Positions 6,294-15,796 of a DNA stretch of 47,608 bases are shown piece by piece. The notes under the pieces are model-generated. The model ran no database searches. It saw nothing but the letters and a program-made list of their open reading frames with translations, and was not told where the DNA came from. Within the stretch, counting starts at the first letter, position 1. Every line of letters begins with the position of its first letter. The position numbers were made by a program, and so were the translations under genes. Source of the DNA: Lewinella cohaerens DSM 23179 (GTDB lineage: Bacteria > Bacteroidota > Bacteroidia > Chitinophagales > Saprospiraceae); contig NZ_KB903545.1 of assembly GCF_000379805.1 (NCBI RefSeq), forward strand, positions 69,654 through 117,261, given 5' to 3'.

Positions 6294-7088
6294 TTACCCA
6301 GTTGTACCAATTACCACCATTTCCTCCAGCGTAGGTACTTCACTACCTCCTCTAGGTTCCAGTGTAACCGCAAAGGCCTGGACATTCTCAATGAAAGGTA
6401 CTTCTTGAAGCGTGCTGTTGGTATCAACGGTAACGTCAAAGACACCCATGTCTACAGGAATACCGCCCACGATAGCCCACAGCTGGTATTGCTTGTCGGC
6501 GTCAGGGGTGGCGAGGTTAACGATGTCAAGGTAAGATTTCTTCGTCTCGGCGTTGTAAATGATTGAGGCGAAAGCCGTTGTGTCTTTATCTGTTCCCCGC
6601 ATTTGTATCAGGCTATTGCCCGACTGGCGAATGGTCTGCAGTTGGTTGAGTAAACCACGGTTGGTTTCAGTAGTTTCATCACAATCCAGTTGCAGGTTTT
6701 GGTATTCAGTAGCAAGCTCCTGATAGTTACGGTCTTTTTGTTGGTTGTCAAAGAACAACCAAGCGGCGGCAGCCAGGGCAATGATTGCGAGCCCAGTGAG
6801 CCATCCGTTTGCACCACCACCAGTAGGTGGAGTTGTTGGAGGTGTAGGCAATGGGTCAGGGACTACACTTTCCAGGCTGTCGTTGAGTCGTTGTTGAAAG
6901 TCAGGGCTCGGAGTATCCTGATAAAGGGAAAGATATTTCTCTATGGCGTACTCTATCTGACGCAATTCTTCTACCAGCTCGGGATGTTTCTGGATATTCG
7001 CTTCTACCTCGCTTCTCTCGGTAGGAGAGAGCAGGTCGAAAGCGTATTGCTCCAAAATGCCAGATGCTATGTATGCTTTGATGTCCAC
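6294..7088 (-). CDS. Anti-sigma factor, RskA (anti-sigma-K) type
   Basis: 264 residues with a GTG start one base after the sigma-factor stop codon. The N-terminal cytoplasmic part (IKAYIASGILEQYAFDLLSPTERSEVEANIQKHPEL, residues about 3-60) is the anti-sigma zinc-finger-like/RskA N-terminal segment. A proline-rich linker leads to one transmembrane helix (about 95-112, GWLTGLAIIALAAAAWLFF). The extracytoplasmic RskA domain ends with YQLWAIVGGIPVDMGVFDV and AFAVTLEPRGGSEVPT. The protein should hold the ECF sigma factor inactive at the inner membrane until released by proteolysis (family knowledge). The GTG start and the one-base gap suggest translational coupling. Confidence 0.88.
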   Translation of the reverse strand: MDIKAYIASGILEQYAFDLLSPTERSEVEANIQKHPELVEELRQIEYAIEKYLSLYQDTPSPDFQQRLNDSLESVVPDPLPTPPTTPPTGGGANGWLTGLAIIALAAAAWLFFDNQQKDRNYQELATEYQNLQLDCDETTETNRGLLNQLQTIRQSGNSLIQMRGTDKDTTAFASIIYNAETKKSYLDIVNLATPDADKQYQLWAIVGGIPVDMGVFDVTVDTNSTLQEVPFIENVQAFAVTLEPRGGSEVPTLEEMVVIGTTG

Positions 7089-7089
7089 G

Positions 7090-7707
7090 TCAGTGCCAAT
7101 CGTTTAAAAGGTTCGTTAATGTAACGATGATCGTCAAAAGTTGCTTGAGATGATCATCCTTAAGTTGTTCGCGCAACAGATCAATTGCTTTTCGCAGGCG
7201 GGTTTTTATTGTCCCGAGAGGAATACCGAGTTCTTTTTCGATTTCTCTTTGGGAATACCCCTGGAAATAGGCAAGGTCAATCAGTTGGCGGTACTTGGGG
7301 TCGATGGAGTCGAGGACTTTCTGGAGGCCAGCGTCTGCTATTTTCGACTCTTCACTTCCCAATACATCAATACTTACGAGATTTTCGGTGCTAGTGGTTT
7401 CCCGGCTTTTACGAAAACCTGCAGAACGCACCTTGTCGATAGCTGTATTACGAGCAATATTGGCAAACCAGGTAAATAACCTTCCCTTCCCTGACTCGTA
7501 TTTGAGTGCGTTTTTCCAGATTTTTATGAAAGTATCTTGGAGAACCTCTTCTGCAATCTCGTGTGAACCTACAATACGTTTGATAACCCCCAGTAGTGTT
7601 TCTGCATAATTTTGATAAATAAGATCAATCGCAGCACGGTCTGACCGGCTGAGGAGGAGCGCAATTTGCTGCTCTAGTTGATCCCTTTTTTCGAAATTGT
7701 TAGTCAT
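7090..7707 (-). CDS. ECF RNA polymerase sigma factor (SigK-like)
   Basis: 205 residues. Sigma-70 region 2 spans about residues 20-95 (AAIDLIYQNYAETLLGVIKRIVG, EEVLQDTFIKIWKN, FTWFANIARNTAIDKVRS). Region 4 spans about 130-180 (YRQLIDLAYFQGYSQREIEKELGIPLGTIKTRLRKAID). There is no region 1 or 3, as expected for ECF sigma factors. It is followed at once by the RskA-type anti-sigma gene, so it belongs to the SigK-like group. A DUF4382 lipoprotein gene lies 133 bases upstream on the same strand and could be a target. Probably autoregulated; no promoter could be assigned. Confidence 0.92.
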   Translation of the reverse strand: MTNNFEKRDQLEQQIALLLSRSDRAAIDLIYQNYAETLLGVIKRIVGSHEIAEEVLQDTFIKIWKNALKYESGKGRLFTWFANIARNTAIDKVRSAGFRKSRETTSTENLVSIDVLGSEESKIADAGLQKVLDSIDPKYRQLIDLAYFQGYSQREIEKELGIPLGTIKTRLRKAIDLLREQLKDDHLKQLLTIIVTLTNLLNDWH

Positions 7708-7777
7708 TAAAGTATTGTTCAGCGGTAAGGTAGAAAAAATTGAAGAATGAAACAGTAAGATTTCATAGGTTAATAAT

Positions 7778-7809
7778 AAGGGTACCCGTCGCTGATGATG
7801 GATACCCTT
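7778..7809. terminator. Hairpin between the DUF4382 gene and the sigma gene
   Basis: AAGGGTACCC (7778-7787) pairs with GGATACCCTT (7800-7809), 10 bp with one G-U pair and a 12-base loop. It lies just downstream of the DUF4382 lipoprotein stop. There is no clear T-tract on the minus strand, so it may be a weak terminator or processing site. Confidence 0.45.
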
Positions 7810-7840
7810 CTAACTCAGGTTTAATTAATAATGTTCATTT

Positions 7841-8788
7841 TTATAAAGGAATAATGCCTGTGACAATTACATTGGCGGTAACTGTTGCTTGTGCATCCAC
7901 TTTAATAGCTCCCAGGTCAATACTTGTAATAGCATCTAATAGGAGGGTGCCTTGTAGCTCAGTGGTACCGTCATTGTCTTCGTCTTTAAAAGCAGCAAAG
8001 TGAATTTCGTAATCGCCTGCTTCTAGAAAATGGAGCTCATAGTCACCATTATTAGCAACGACAGCACTCGTTACAGCACCTTGGAATGTAAGATCGTTTT
8101 CGCCACTTACCTCATTGTCGCGGTTGTAGGTCCCTTTGCGGTAAGCAAATACCACCAGGGTTTCACTATTGGAAACGAAATCCTGGCAATTACCAGCAAT
8201 GACACCGCTTTCGTTGCGATTGACCAACCTCAGCGAACTATTGAAACGGCTACTACTCACAAACTCATATTCATCTTGTTGGGTAGGACTGTCCTCTCTG
8301 GTCAGGCACTTACGCAAATCGAAATCAATTAAAAGCTTGGTGGTTTGATTGGCAATGATGTCGAAATTATTGCTGATCCGCACTTCGTCACTGGTACTGC
8401 GAACGGGCTGCTTATTACCGTTTTCATCGAGAACGTAACAGCCGGGGCTGTTGCCACTAGCATCGGTTTCATAATCAAGCACCAAAGTGATGTTGCTGTA
8501 AGTCTTTGCGTCCAAATCCAAAGCGCCTAATAATTCGGTATTCCCGTTTTGGTAAGCCATAATATCCAGTGATGTTTTTGAATATCCATTGAGTGATTGG
8601 CCATCAATCCGTACATCGGCAATGGTGACAAAGACCGCCTGAACACCCGCGTCATCTACCGGAGCATCTGTGATTTCGACCTCTACTTCTCCTTGAAGTT
8701 GGTCGCTGTTGTTGTCTTTTTCGCAAGATAAAAAGCTGAATATCAGTACGATAATTAATGTACTGAAACTTCCATTTTGATAAGTCAT
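7841..8788 (-). CDS. DUF4382 domain lipoprotein
   Basis: 315 residues. The lipobox FLSC makes Cys22 the predicted lipidation site, followed by EKDNNSD. Residues about 34-180 fit DUF4382, a beta-sandwich domain common in Bacteroidota lipoproteins (VEVEITDAPVDDAGVQAVFVTI, VRIDGQSL, LDIMAYQNG). The C-terminal half (about 195-315) looks like a second carboxypeptidase-regulatory or FN3-like beta domain ending in IDLGAIKVDAQATVTANVIVTGII. It is probably attached to the outer membrane; the function is unknown. It lies upstream of the ECF sigma/anti-sigma pair on the same strand with a hairpin in between. Confidence 0.8.
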   Translation of the reverse strand: MTYQNGSFSTLIIVLIFSFLSCEKDNNSDQLQGEVEVEITDAPVDDAGVQAVFVTIADVRIDGQSLNGYSKTSLDIMAYQNGNTELLGALDLDAKTYSNITLVLDYETDASGNSPGCYVLDENGNKQPVRSTSDEVRISNNFDIIANQTTKLLIDFDLRKCLTREDSPTQQDEYEFVSSSRFNSSLRLVNRNESGVIAGNCQDFVSNSETLVVFAYRKGTYNRDNEVSGENDLTFQGAVTSAVVANNGDYELHFLEAGDYEIHFAAFKDEDNDGTTELQGTLLLDAITSIDLGAIKVDAQATVTANVIVTGIIPL

Positions 8789-8868
8789 AAGATGTGTTTT
8801 TGGAAAATATTCATGGAAAAAAATGTATCAACCTAAGAACTGATAGGGGTGAGAATTTATTTTCTGAT

Positions 8869-8934
8869 TTTTTTTCCCATGCTTTTTCAAATATCAGACG
8901 AGCGGTCTTTCGGCCCGGTTTTGCTGCACATTTG
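8869..8934 (+). promoter_or_regulatory. Upstream element copy 1 plus presumed -7 box of the M36 protease gene
   Basis: 8869-8898 is identical over 30 bases to 12219-12248 (core CCCATGCTTTTTCAAATATC). After exactly 28 bases comes CACATTTG at 8927-8934, in the place where copy 2 has TAGTTTTG at 12277-12284. The equal spacing to TAnnTTTG-like boxes suggests an activator or alternative-sigma site shared by the two secreted protease genes. The leader to the ATG is about 70 bases. Confidence 0.55.
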
Positions 8935-9006
8935 TAACAAGAGGAAGAACAGTGCCTTTCTGAAATCAACCTCTTCTCATTGTTACAAACTTATAAATCA
9001 GATATA

Positions 9007-12000
9007 ATGAATTCGTACACACTACCACACAATAGCTTTTTTAAGCCCTACGGTTTACTCCTGGCCGGCATTCTCTTTTGCACAGGATTAATGGCACAGA
9101 AAACCTATACGACAGACGACGTAAGAACAATCTTACTACAAGAGAAGAGCGACCGTATTCAGGATGCAGATTTTAATGAACTGGAAATTACGGCTCAGTA
9201 TACGGATGAAAAATCGGGCCTCACCCATGTATATGTACAACAGCAGTACCAAGGTATTCCTATTGTAGATGCGCAAGGTGGACTGCATTTCGATGGCACC
9301 GGAAAATTGGCCTATCATGCCGATCACTTTACAGCTAATCTGGCACAGAAAACCCGTGGCCAACAAGCCAGCCTCAGTGCCGCAGAAGCAGTAGAGGCGG
9401 CTTTAGGCAATCTAGGTGTTGCAGCAGATAAACTCACTCAAAAAACCACCAAAAATGCTAACAGCTACGTTTTTGAGCAAACAGCTTATACAGCAATGGA
9501 CATCCCTGCCAGGTTGGTGTATATCATCAACCGGAGCGGTGATCTTACCCTCGCCTGGGAGGTAGGAATCTACACGCTCGATGAAAATAACTACTGGCAA
9601 ATGTACCTCGATGCCCGCAGCGGCCGCGAGTTGAACCGCCAGGATCTGGTCATCCACTGTCAGTTTAGTAAAAACGAAAGCCACGACCATACCCACGGAC
9701 AAGCGTGCGAATTAACCCAACCCAATAAGCTGGAACAAATGCTAAAGTCTACTGAGCAAAGCGCCGCTACAGCAGCCTTCTCCGGCGCTAATTTCTACCG
9801 CGTATACGATGCGCCGATTGAAGCACCAACCTTCGGTGAGCGCACACTGGTGGGCACTAGTGGCGATCCAACAGCTTCTCCGCTAGGCTGGCACAATGAT
9901 GGTTTATTGCAGCACAATATTACCAAAGGAAACAATGTATATGCCTACCAGGATCCTGGTCCTCTTAGCACTGGTATTCCTGCGGTAGGTGGTTTGCCTG
10001 GCCAGCAGCCATTGGTTTTTGATTTTGATGCCGACCTCAGCCTGCCTCCAGTTGCTTTTCGCGATGCAGCGATTACCAACCTGTTTTACTGGAACAACTT
10101 GATCCACGATATTTTCTACCCTTACGGCTTCACCGAAGCAGCAGGTAACTTTCAGTCTACCAACTTCGGGCGTGGTGGTGCAGGAAACGATGCTGTTTTA
10201 GCAGAAGCACAAGACGGTTCAGGGGTTGATAATGCCAATTTCCTGACTTTGGCGGATGGCCTGCCTGGTCGGATGCAGATGTTTCTTTGGACAGGTGTGC
10301 CACTGATTGATGGCGATTTTGACAATGGTGTTATTCTACACGAATATGGCCACGGTATTTCTACTCGCCTGACGGGCGGCCCGGCAGCTACTTGCCTTGG
10401 TGGCGATGAGCAAAGCGGTGAGGGCTGGAGTGATTTCTTTGGCTATATGATTACCATGAACCCCAATAGCGTACCTGCCGTATTTGCAGAAGGCCGTGGT
10501 ATTGGTTCTTACGTTTTCGGGGAAGCTCCTGACGGAGACGGCATTCGCCCTGCACGTTACAGCACGGATTTTTCTATCAACGATTACACGTATGGAGATC
10601 TAAACAACAGTGAAATTTCAGCCCCACATGGTGTTGGCTTTATCTGGGCCACCATGCTGTGGGAAATGACAGCTAAACTGGTAGATGCCTATGGTTATGA
10701 TACGGATATCATGAATGGTAATGGCGGTAATAATATAGCGATCCAATTGGTCATGACTGGTTTGAAGTTGCAGCCTTGTTCTCCCACTTTCGTGGAACAA
10801 CGTGATGCTATCCTCGCGGCTGATCAGCTCCTGTATGGTGGTGCCAACAAGTGCCTGATTTGGGAAGCGTTTGCCAAGCGCGGCCTGGGCTTCAGTGCGC
10901 AGTCGGGGACCAATGGCCGCGGTGATGAGACAGAAGCTTTTGATATGCCAGCGACCTATTGCCTGCCTTCGGTAGAGATGACGACAGAAGTAGTGAGTTT
11001 GGCCAGCAATGGCGGTACAATGGAAGTACAAATTAATATTGTCAATAACGCTGAAACGGCTATCGGAGGAATCGAAGTAACAGAAGAAATGCCTGCCGGA
11101 ACCACCGTGGTTAATGCTTCTGATAGCTTTGTATCTGCTGGAAATGAGCTTGTTTTCTCGGGTATCAGTGTACCTGCCAACAGTACCTACACCATCACCC
11201 TTACCCTGAACGTAAACACTCCTAGTCAAGCAGAAATGCTACTGCGCGATGACCTGGAAGCCAATCCATTTGGTTGGACAGTATCTCCTGGCTTAAACCA
11301 ATTCGTTTGGACGACAGAAGACGCCTTCAGTGGCAACTATTCGTTCAAAACAACTAACCCAGACAATTTCAGTAACCTTACCCTCACCTGGAACGAACCA
11401 TTAAATGTAACTAGTGGCACCCACCTACGCTTTGCCCACCGTTTCAACACAGAAGAAAACTTTGATGGCGGGATGGTAGAGGTCTCAAATGATGATGGAA
11501 TAACCTGGACAGACCTCGGCCCATTGTTTGTAGAAAATGGTTACAACAACTTTGTAGCTGTAGCGGATAACCCACTGATCAATGGCTTCTGCTTCGGCGG
11601 TAACTCTGGAGCATTTATCCATTCAATGGCAGACTTGAGCCCATTTGCAGGACAAACCTTGCGCCTACGCTACCGTTTTGCTTCGGATGTACTGACTGCC
11701 GCAGAAGGATGGTTTATTGATGATGTAGAGTTGGTCAATGACCCATATACAGTAACCAATACCGCTAGCTTCTCTATGGCTAATGGTGCTGTCACCGGAC
11801 AAGCTACCGACGAGATACTTATTCTCGATGTAAATAATACAGAACTAAAAGGGCAAAGCACTACACCACAAGCTGTTCCTTCGGCCCGCAACAACACTTT
11901 GGCTACAGTGAGCAGTGATTTTGAACTGGCTCCTAATCCAAGTTCTACCCAAGTTCAAATCTTCCGTAACAACTGGACAGAAGCAGCAGCTCTCCGAGTG

Positions 12001-12147
12001 ATGGATGCGCGTGGCCAAGTGATGTATACAAGCGAGATGAACAATAAGCAACAATCTTTAGATGTAAGCAACTGGCCTGCTGGTATCTATCTCGTGCAAA
12101 TCCAGGAAGGAGACAACTTGGTGAGCAAGAAGTTGATTGTCGAGTAA
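9007..12147 (+). CDS. Secreted M36 (fungalysin-type) metalloprotease with T9SS sorting domain
   Basis: 1046 residues from the ATG at 9007; an upstream in-frame TTG at 8980 would put nine residues before the signal peptide and is less likely. A signal peptide (LLLAGILFCTGLMAQ) is followed by an FTP-like propeptide region (about 30-110). The peptidase M36 domain (about 280-650) has the zinc motif HEYGH at residues 445-449 and EGWSDFFGY downstream, which supplies the third zinc ligand. Then come a DUF11-like beta domain (about 660-740), a MAM/jelly-roll-like domain (about 745-915) ending GWFIDDVELV, and a C-terminal T9SS type A domain (FELAPNPSS to VSKKLIVE). It is exported through T9SS and digests extracellular protein. 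A strong terminator follows. Confidence 0.93.
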   Translation: MNSYTLPHNSFFKPYGLLLAGILFCTGLMAQKTYTTDDVRTILLQEKSDRIQDADFNELEITAQYTDEKSGLTHVYVQQQYQGIPIVDAQGGLHFDGTGKLAYHADHFTANLAQKTRGQQASLSAAEAVEAALGNLGVAADKLTQKTTKNANSYVFEQTAYTAMDIPARLVYIINRSGDLTLAWEVGIYTLDENNYWQMYLDARSGRELNRQDLVIHCQFSKNESHDHTHGQACELTQPNKLEQMLKSTEQSAATAAFSGANFYRVYDAPIEAPTFGERTLVGTSGDPTASPLGWHNDGLLQHNITKGNNVYAYQDPGPLSTGIPAVGGLPGQQPLVFDFDADLSLPPVAFRDAAITNLFYWNNLIHDIFYPYGFTEAAGNFQSTNFGRGGAGNDAVLAEAQDGSGVDNANFLTLADGLPGRMQMFLWTGVPLIDGDFDNGVILHEYGHGISTRLTGGPAATCLGGDEQSGEGWSDFFGYMITMNPNSVPAVFAEGRGIGSYVFGEAPDGDGIRPARYSTDFSINDYTYGDLNNSEISAPHGVGFIWATMLWEMTAKLVDAYGYDTDIMNGNGGNNIAIQLVMTGLKLQPCSPTFVEQRDAILAADQLLYGGANKCLIWEAFAKRGLGFSAQSGTNGRGDETEAFDMPATYCLPSVEMTTEVVSLASNGGTMEVQINIVNNAETAIGGIEVTEEMPAGTTVVNASDSFVSAGNELVFSGISVPANSTYTITLTLNVNTPSQAEMLLRDDLEANPFGWTVSPGLNQFVWTTEDAFSGNYSFKTTNPDNFSNLTLTWNEPLNVTSGTHLRFAHRFNTEENFDGGMVEVSNDDGITWTDLGPLFVENGYNNFVAVADNPLINGFCFGGNSGAFIHSMADLSPFAGQTLRLRYRFASDVLTAAEGWFIDDVELVNDPYTVTNTASFSMANGAVTGQATDEILILDVNNTELKGQSTTPQAVPSARNNTLATVSSDFELAPNPSSTQVQIFRNNWTEAAALRVMDARGQVMYTSEMNNKQQSLDVSNWPAGIYLVQIQEGDNLVSKKLIVE

Positions 12148-12188
12148 GAGGAACAAGTCTAAAGAAACATTTCTGAATTAATAGTTCC

Positions 12189-12225
12189 GGAACCCAATCG
12201 GAATTTCGATTGGGTTCCTTTTTTT
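12189..12225 (+). terminator. Intrinsic terminator of the M36 protease gene
   Basis: GGAACCCAATCG (12189-12200) and CGATTGGGTTCC (12207-12218) form a perfect 12-bp stem with a 6-base loop, followed by seven T residues. The T-tract overlaps the first bases of the next gene's shared upstream element. Confidence 0.92.
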
Positions 12226-12284
12226 CCCATGCTTTTTCAAATATCAGATTAGAGGATGAATCCCTCATTCTGGCCGTAGTTTTG
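12219..12284 (+). promoter_or_regulatory. Upstream element copy 2 plus -7 box of the M43 protease gene
   Basis: 12219-12248 repeats the 30 bases found at 8869-8898. The -7-like box TAGTTTTG at 12277-12284 follows after 28 bases and matches TAnnTTTG exactly. The ATG is 47 bases further on. See the other copy for the argument. Confidence 0.6.
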
Positions 12285-12330
12285 ATGTATCAAGAAAGAA
12301 CGAAAGAAAACGTACACAAAACATTTTATC

Positions 12331-15300
12331 ATGAGAAACTACACTACACTCAATAGCTCCAAAAAACTACTCACAACACTCCTGGCGCTTTTTTTAGTGA
12401 TAGGAGCCACATACACCCAAGTTTCCTTTTCGACACTACTCCAGGAACAGGCCGTAGGACCGGATGGCCTACGGCGCTGTTCCTCAGTAGAGGTGAATGC
12501 TATTCGCCAAATGAATAATCCCAATTTACCTTCTATCCAAACCTTTGAAGAATGGCTGGCACCGAAGGTTGCAGAGTACAAAACCCGCAAAAAGACAGGG
12601 CCAAATAGGGCGGTGGTCATTCAAATTCCGGTAGTGGTACACATTCTTCATAATGGAGAAGCCATTGGTACCGCTCCAAATATTACAGATGCTCAAGCGC
12701 TTTCACAAATACAGGTAATGAACGAGGATTTTCGTAAAATTTTCAATTCTCGAGGTTATAATGAAAACCCGGTTGGGGCAGATTTAGAGATAGAATTCGT
12801 AATGGCTCAAACAGCCCCCGATGGCTCTGCCACCAATGGCATTAATCGCCGCAACATCAACCAGGATGGTGTAACGGTTGATGATCTGGAAAACACTATT
12901 AAAGCAGCTACCGTTTGGGAAACTACCGAATATATGAATATGTGGTCGGTGAAGTTTGTTGCGCCAGATGATACCACACTGGGATATGCTCAGTTTCCTG
13001 AAGGCTCCGGATTGGCTGGCCTTCCTACTTCTGGCGAAGAAGCAACGACAGATGGGGTGGTTATTCGTTACCAAAGTTTTGGTACTGCCGACCTTGATGA
13101 TGGTTCTTTTCTATTGGATGCTCCTTATCATTTGGGCCGAACAGCAACGCACGAAGTAGGGCACTGGATTGGTTTGCGCCATATCTGGGGAGATGGCTTG
13201 GGCTGTAACCTTGGTGCACCGGTTCCTGGATGTAGTTGTTCTGAAGATGATTTTTGTGAGGACACCCCAAATTCAGATATGGCCAACTACGGTTGTCCGG
13301 AAGATAAAACGTCTCCTTGCAATCTTATAGACGATCCAATGGCCGATCCAACGGAAGACATGGTCGAAAACTATATGGATTATAGCGATGATGCTTGTAT
13401 GAATATCTTCACTGAAGATCAAAAAACACGTGCCCGTACCGTAATGTTGAACTCTCCTCGCCGGATGGAGTTGCCCTTTTCTCCTGCATTATTTCCGCCA
13501 CAGGCTTATGTCGCTTTTAGTACTTCTATGAGTTCGGTGACAGAGGGAAGCAGCTGCAATATTGGGCAAGTAGCCGTTGGGTTAGAAATTACAGAGGTTC
13601 CTTCAGGTACAGTAACGGTGACGGTCGCAGTATCCAGCGGCACTGCTGATGACGAAGATTACGAATTATTAAATAATACAATTATTTTTTCCTCCGGAAC
13701 ATCCACTTCAATTGACCTTCTCGTAGATATCTATGAAGACACAAAAATTGAATCCTTGGAAAGCATTAATCTGGAAATTATCGATGTATCAGGAGCAGGT
13801 GTTGCCGCGAACTATCGCCAGGCACACACCCTTTTACTTGCTGATGATGACTACTCTCCGGAATTGGCTGGTTTTCAGCCTAATGTGACCTTGTTTCAGG
13901 AGGGTTTTACGACAGGATTAGGCAATTGGACCCAGCAAAGTGTCGGTGGAGCCAATGTTGAATGGGTTGCAGGCAGCCCGGCAACAGGTATCGCTCAAAG
14001 TGTCTACATCAGCCGTACTGATTTGCCTGCCAACCTGCATAGCTATGATGGTTTCACGGGAGCCAATGTGATGTTGATTTCTCCTGTAATTGATGCTTCC
14101 TTGTTTACCGACCTGGAACTTTCCTTCGATTATGTCTGCTTTGGCGAACAAGATGCGACTACTGGCGACCTTTTCGATTACGGCACCGTACTTTTTTCTA
14201 ATGATAATGGCCAAAATTGGACAGTCATCAGTGAGCCTTTGGTGAATGAACTGATGGCTACTGATATGACGCTGGATTTGCCGGCATCCGCTAATGGATG
14301 TGCCAATATGCGCTTGGCCTTTCGGTGGGAAAATGATGAATTGGTTGCCTTCGATCCACCTTTAAATATTGACAATGTTCGTATCAAAGGAAGCAGCCGC
14401 GCACCCGTTTTAGTACAAGAAGAAGTAAATACCGCAAATGCGCCTGCTTACGATTTTGGGCCACAGTCTACTATGAATGTTTACGATCCAGTGAGTGGCC
14501 GCTTATTGATGACCCTTGAAAATGACAGTGATTTTGATTTTGGTTGCACTTCCATTACAATAGACCGCAGCCGGAATAGTGCCGGTGTCAACGCGGTTAA
14601 CTTCTGGAATGAAGAAAGTAGTAATGCATTGGCATCCAAGACCATGCGAATTGTTAGCGAAAATATTCCCAATACTCCCCAAGCGGTTACGGCTCGGATG
14701 TATTTTACCCAGGCTGAAATTATTGCCTGGGAAATTGCAACCGGCCGTTCCCGTACCCAAATGCAAATAGTAACAGTCACCGATAATCCCATTGACGTAG
14801 TGAATAGCTCAAACTTCGGTGACTTTACTATTGCGCTTGAACCGACCTTAGTAGGTACTTTTAATACCAGCAATATTACGCTTGAGGCGGAATTGAATAC
14901 TCTGTTAAACCTTGGATTAGGAGTGGGAGTTGCAGGATCGCCCTTACCTGTGAACCTGATTTCTTTTGAAGCTCGTCTTCAAGAAAATGCAGTAACCGCA
15001 TTACAATGGGTGACCGCAGGTGAAGTAAATAACGATTACTTCTCCATTGAACACTCGACCAATGGCCGTGACTTTACCGTCATTGGTGAAGAAAATGGCG
15101 CGGGTAATATTACTCAGGAAAAAAGCTACCGCTTTTACCACGAAAAACCACAGGCTGGCTCGAACTATTACCGGCTTGTACAGTATGATTATTCGGGGGG
15201 ATTTTCCTATTCACCCATCAAAATAGTAGAACGGAAAGTGCTAGACGGTCAGTTGAAAGCTTACCCTAATCCGGTGAGATCAAATCTGACGATTGCACCT

Positions 15301-15489
15301 TCTGCTACCATATTGTCGGATTTCGAGATCAGAATTCTGGATACCCGGGGGGGGATCATACGAAACTTGATCTTGTCATCCGGTACTTCACAAACCATAG
15401 ATGTCAGTGGTCTTCAGCCAGGAACTTATTTCCTGAACTGGCGATCAAATGAATCTACCGGAACAGAGACCATCGTTATTGTTCCTTAA
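12331..15489 (+). CDS. Secreted M43 (pappalysin-type) metalloprotease with Calx-beta and T9SS domains
   Basis: 1052 residues. A signal peptide lies in the first 30 residues (LLTTLLALFLVIGATYTQ). The peptidase M43 domain spans about 95-380 with HEVGHWIGLRHIWGD, giving zinc ligands His274, His278 and His284 and catalytic Glu275, and the Met-turn in NYMDYSDD. A Calx-beta domain (about 385-500, VTEGSSCNIGQV, GTADDEDYELL) follows, then a jelly-roll domain with LSFDYVCFGEQD, an FN3-like domain (VNLISFEARLQENAVTALQW), and a T9SS sorting domain (LKAYPNPVRSN to TETIVIVP). It contains a run of eight G at 15347-15354, at codon about 1006, just inside the sorting domain, where slippage would remove the export signal. 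Confidence 0.93.
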   Translation: MRNYTTLNSSKKLLTTLLALFLVIGATYTQVSFSTLLQEQAVGPDGLRRCSSVEVNAIRQMNNPNLPSIQTFEEWLAPKVAEYKTRKKTGPNRAVVIQIPVVVHILHNGEAIGTAPNITDAQALSQIQVMNEDFRKIFNSRGYNENPVGADLEIEFVMAQTAPDGSATNGINRRNINQDGVTVDDLENTIKAATVWETTEYMNMWSVKFVAPDDTTLGYAQFPEGSGLAGLPTSGEEATTDGVVIRYQSFGTADLDDGSFLLDAPYHLGRTATHEVGHWIGLRHIWGDGLGCNLGAPVPGCSCSEDDFCEDTPNSDMANYGCPEDKTSPCNLIDDPMADPTEDMVENYMDYSDDACMNIFTEDQKTRARTVMLNSPRRMELPFSPALFPPQAYVAFSTSMSSVTEGSSCNIGQVAVGLEITEVPSGTVTVTVAVSSGTADDEDYELLNNTIIFSSGTSTSIDLLVDIYEDTKIESLESINLEIIDVSGAGVAANYRQAHTLLLADDDYSPELAGFQPNVTLFQEGFTTGLGNWTQQSVGGANVEWVAGSPATGIAQSVYISRTDLPANLHSYDGFTGANVMLISPVIDASLFTDLELSFDYVCFGEQDATTGDLFDYGTVLFSNDNGQNWTVISEPLVNELMATDMTLDLPASANGCANMRLAFRWENDELVAFDPPLNIDNVRIKGSSRAPVLVQEEVNTANAPAYDFGPQSTMNVYDPVSGRLLMTLENDSDFDFGCTSITIDRSRNSAGVNAVNFWNEESSNALASKTMRIVSENIPNTPQAVTARMYFTQAEIIAWEIATGRSRTQMQIVTVTDNPIDVVNSSNFGDFTIALEPTLVGTFNTSNITLEAELNTLLNLGLGVGVAGSPLPVNLISFEARLQENAVTALQWVTAGEVNNDYFSIEHSTNGRDFTVIGEENGAGNITQEKSYRFYHEKPQAGSNYYRLVQYDYSGGFSYSPIKIVERKVLDGQLKAYPNPVRSNLTIAPSATILSDFEIRILDTRGGIIRNLILSSGTSQTIDVSGLQPGTYFLNWRSNESTGTETIVIVP

Positions 15490-15606
15490 TTAAGGAAAGC
15501 CGGTTGGTCTATCAGGTTTTCGGGGGAAGATTTGTGAGGACTAATCGACTTGAATACAAAAGGAACAGACGAAAACAGACACTTTTAGTGTACGTTTCTT
15601 GAAGTG

Positions 15607-15638
15607 AACGTCAGCGGTTTTTCGCTGGCGTTTTTTTT
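15607..15638 (+). terminator. Intrinsic terminator after the M43 protease gene
   Basis: AACGTCAGCG (15607-15616) pairs with CGCTGGCGTT (15623-15632) with one G-U pair, followed by eight T in total. It lies about 120 bases past the stop codon. The rest of 15490-15796 shows no convincing gene. Confidence 0.85.
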
Positions 15639-15796
15639 ATTTACCAGAAAACATTACTTTTCGAGCAGAAGCGAGCTGCACAGCCTAAAAAATAAAACTC
15701 AAGGGGTGTGGTGCTGAGGAGAATTTCGCCCGAAATAATCTCCGCAAATAACGCTTCAAAACACCCAAAGACCATGCACCATTAAACAAGCGTGGT

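Noticed and set aside
8980-9006. TTG start nine codons upstream of the M36 protease ATG
   Set aside because: The ATG at 9007 gives a normal signal peptide; the extension carries no conserved feature.
10618-11229. 203-codon minus-strand frame inside the M36 protease gene
   Set aside because: It lies entirely within a gene with clear domains; no promoter and no family resemblance.
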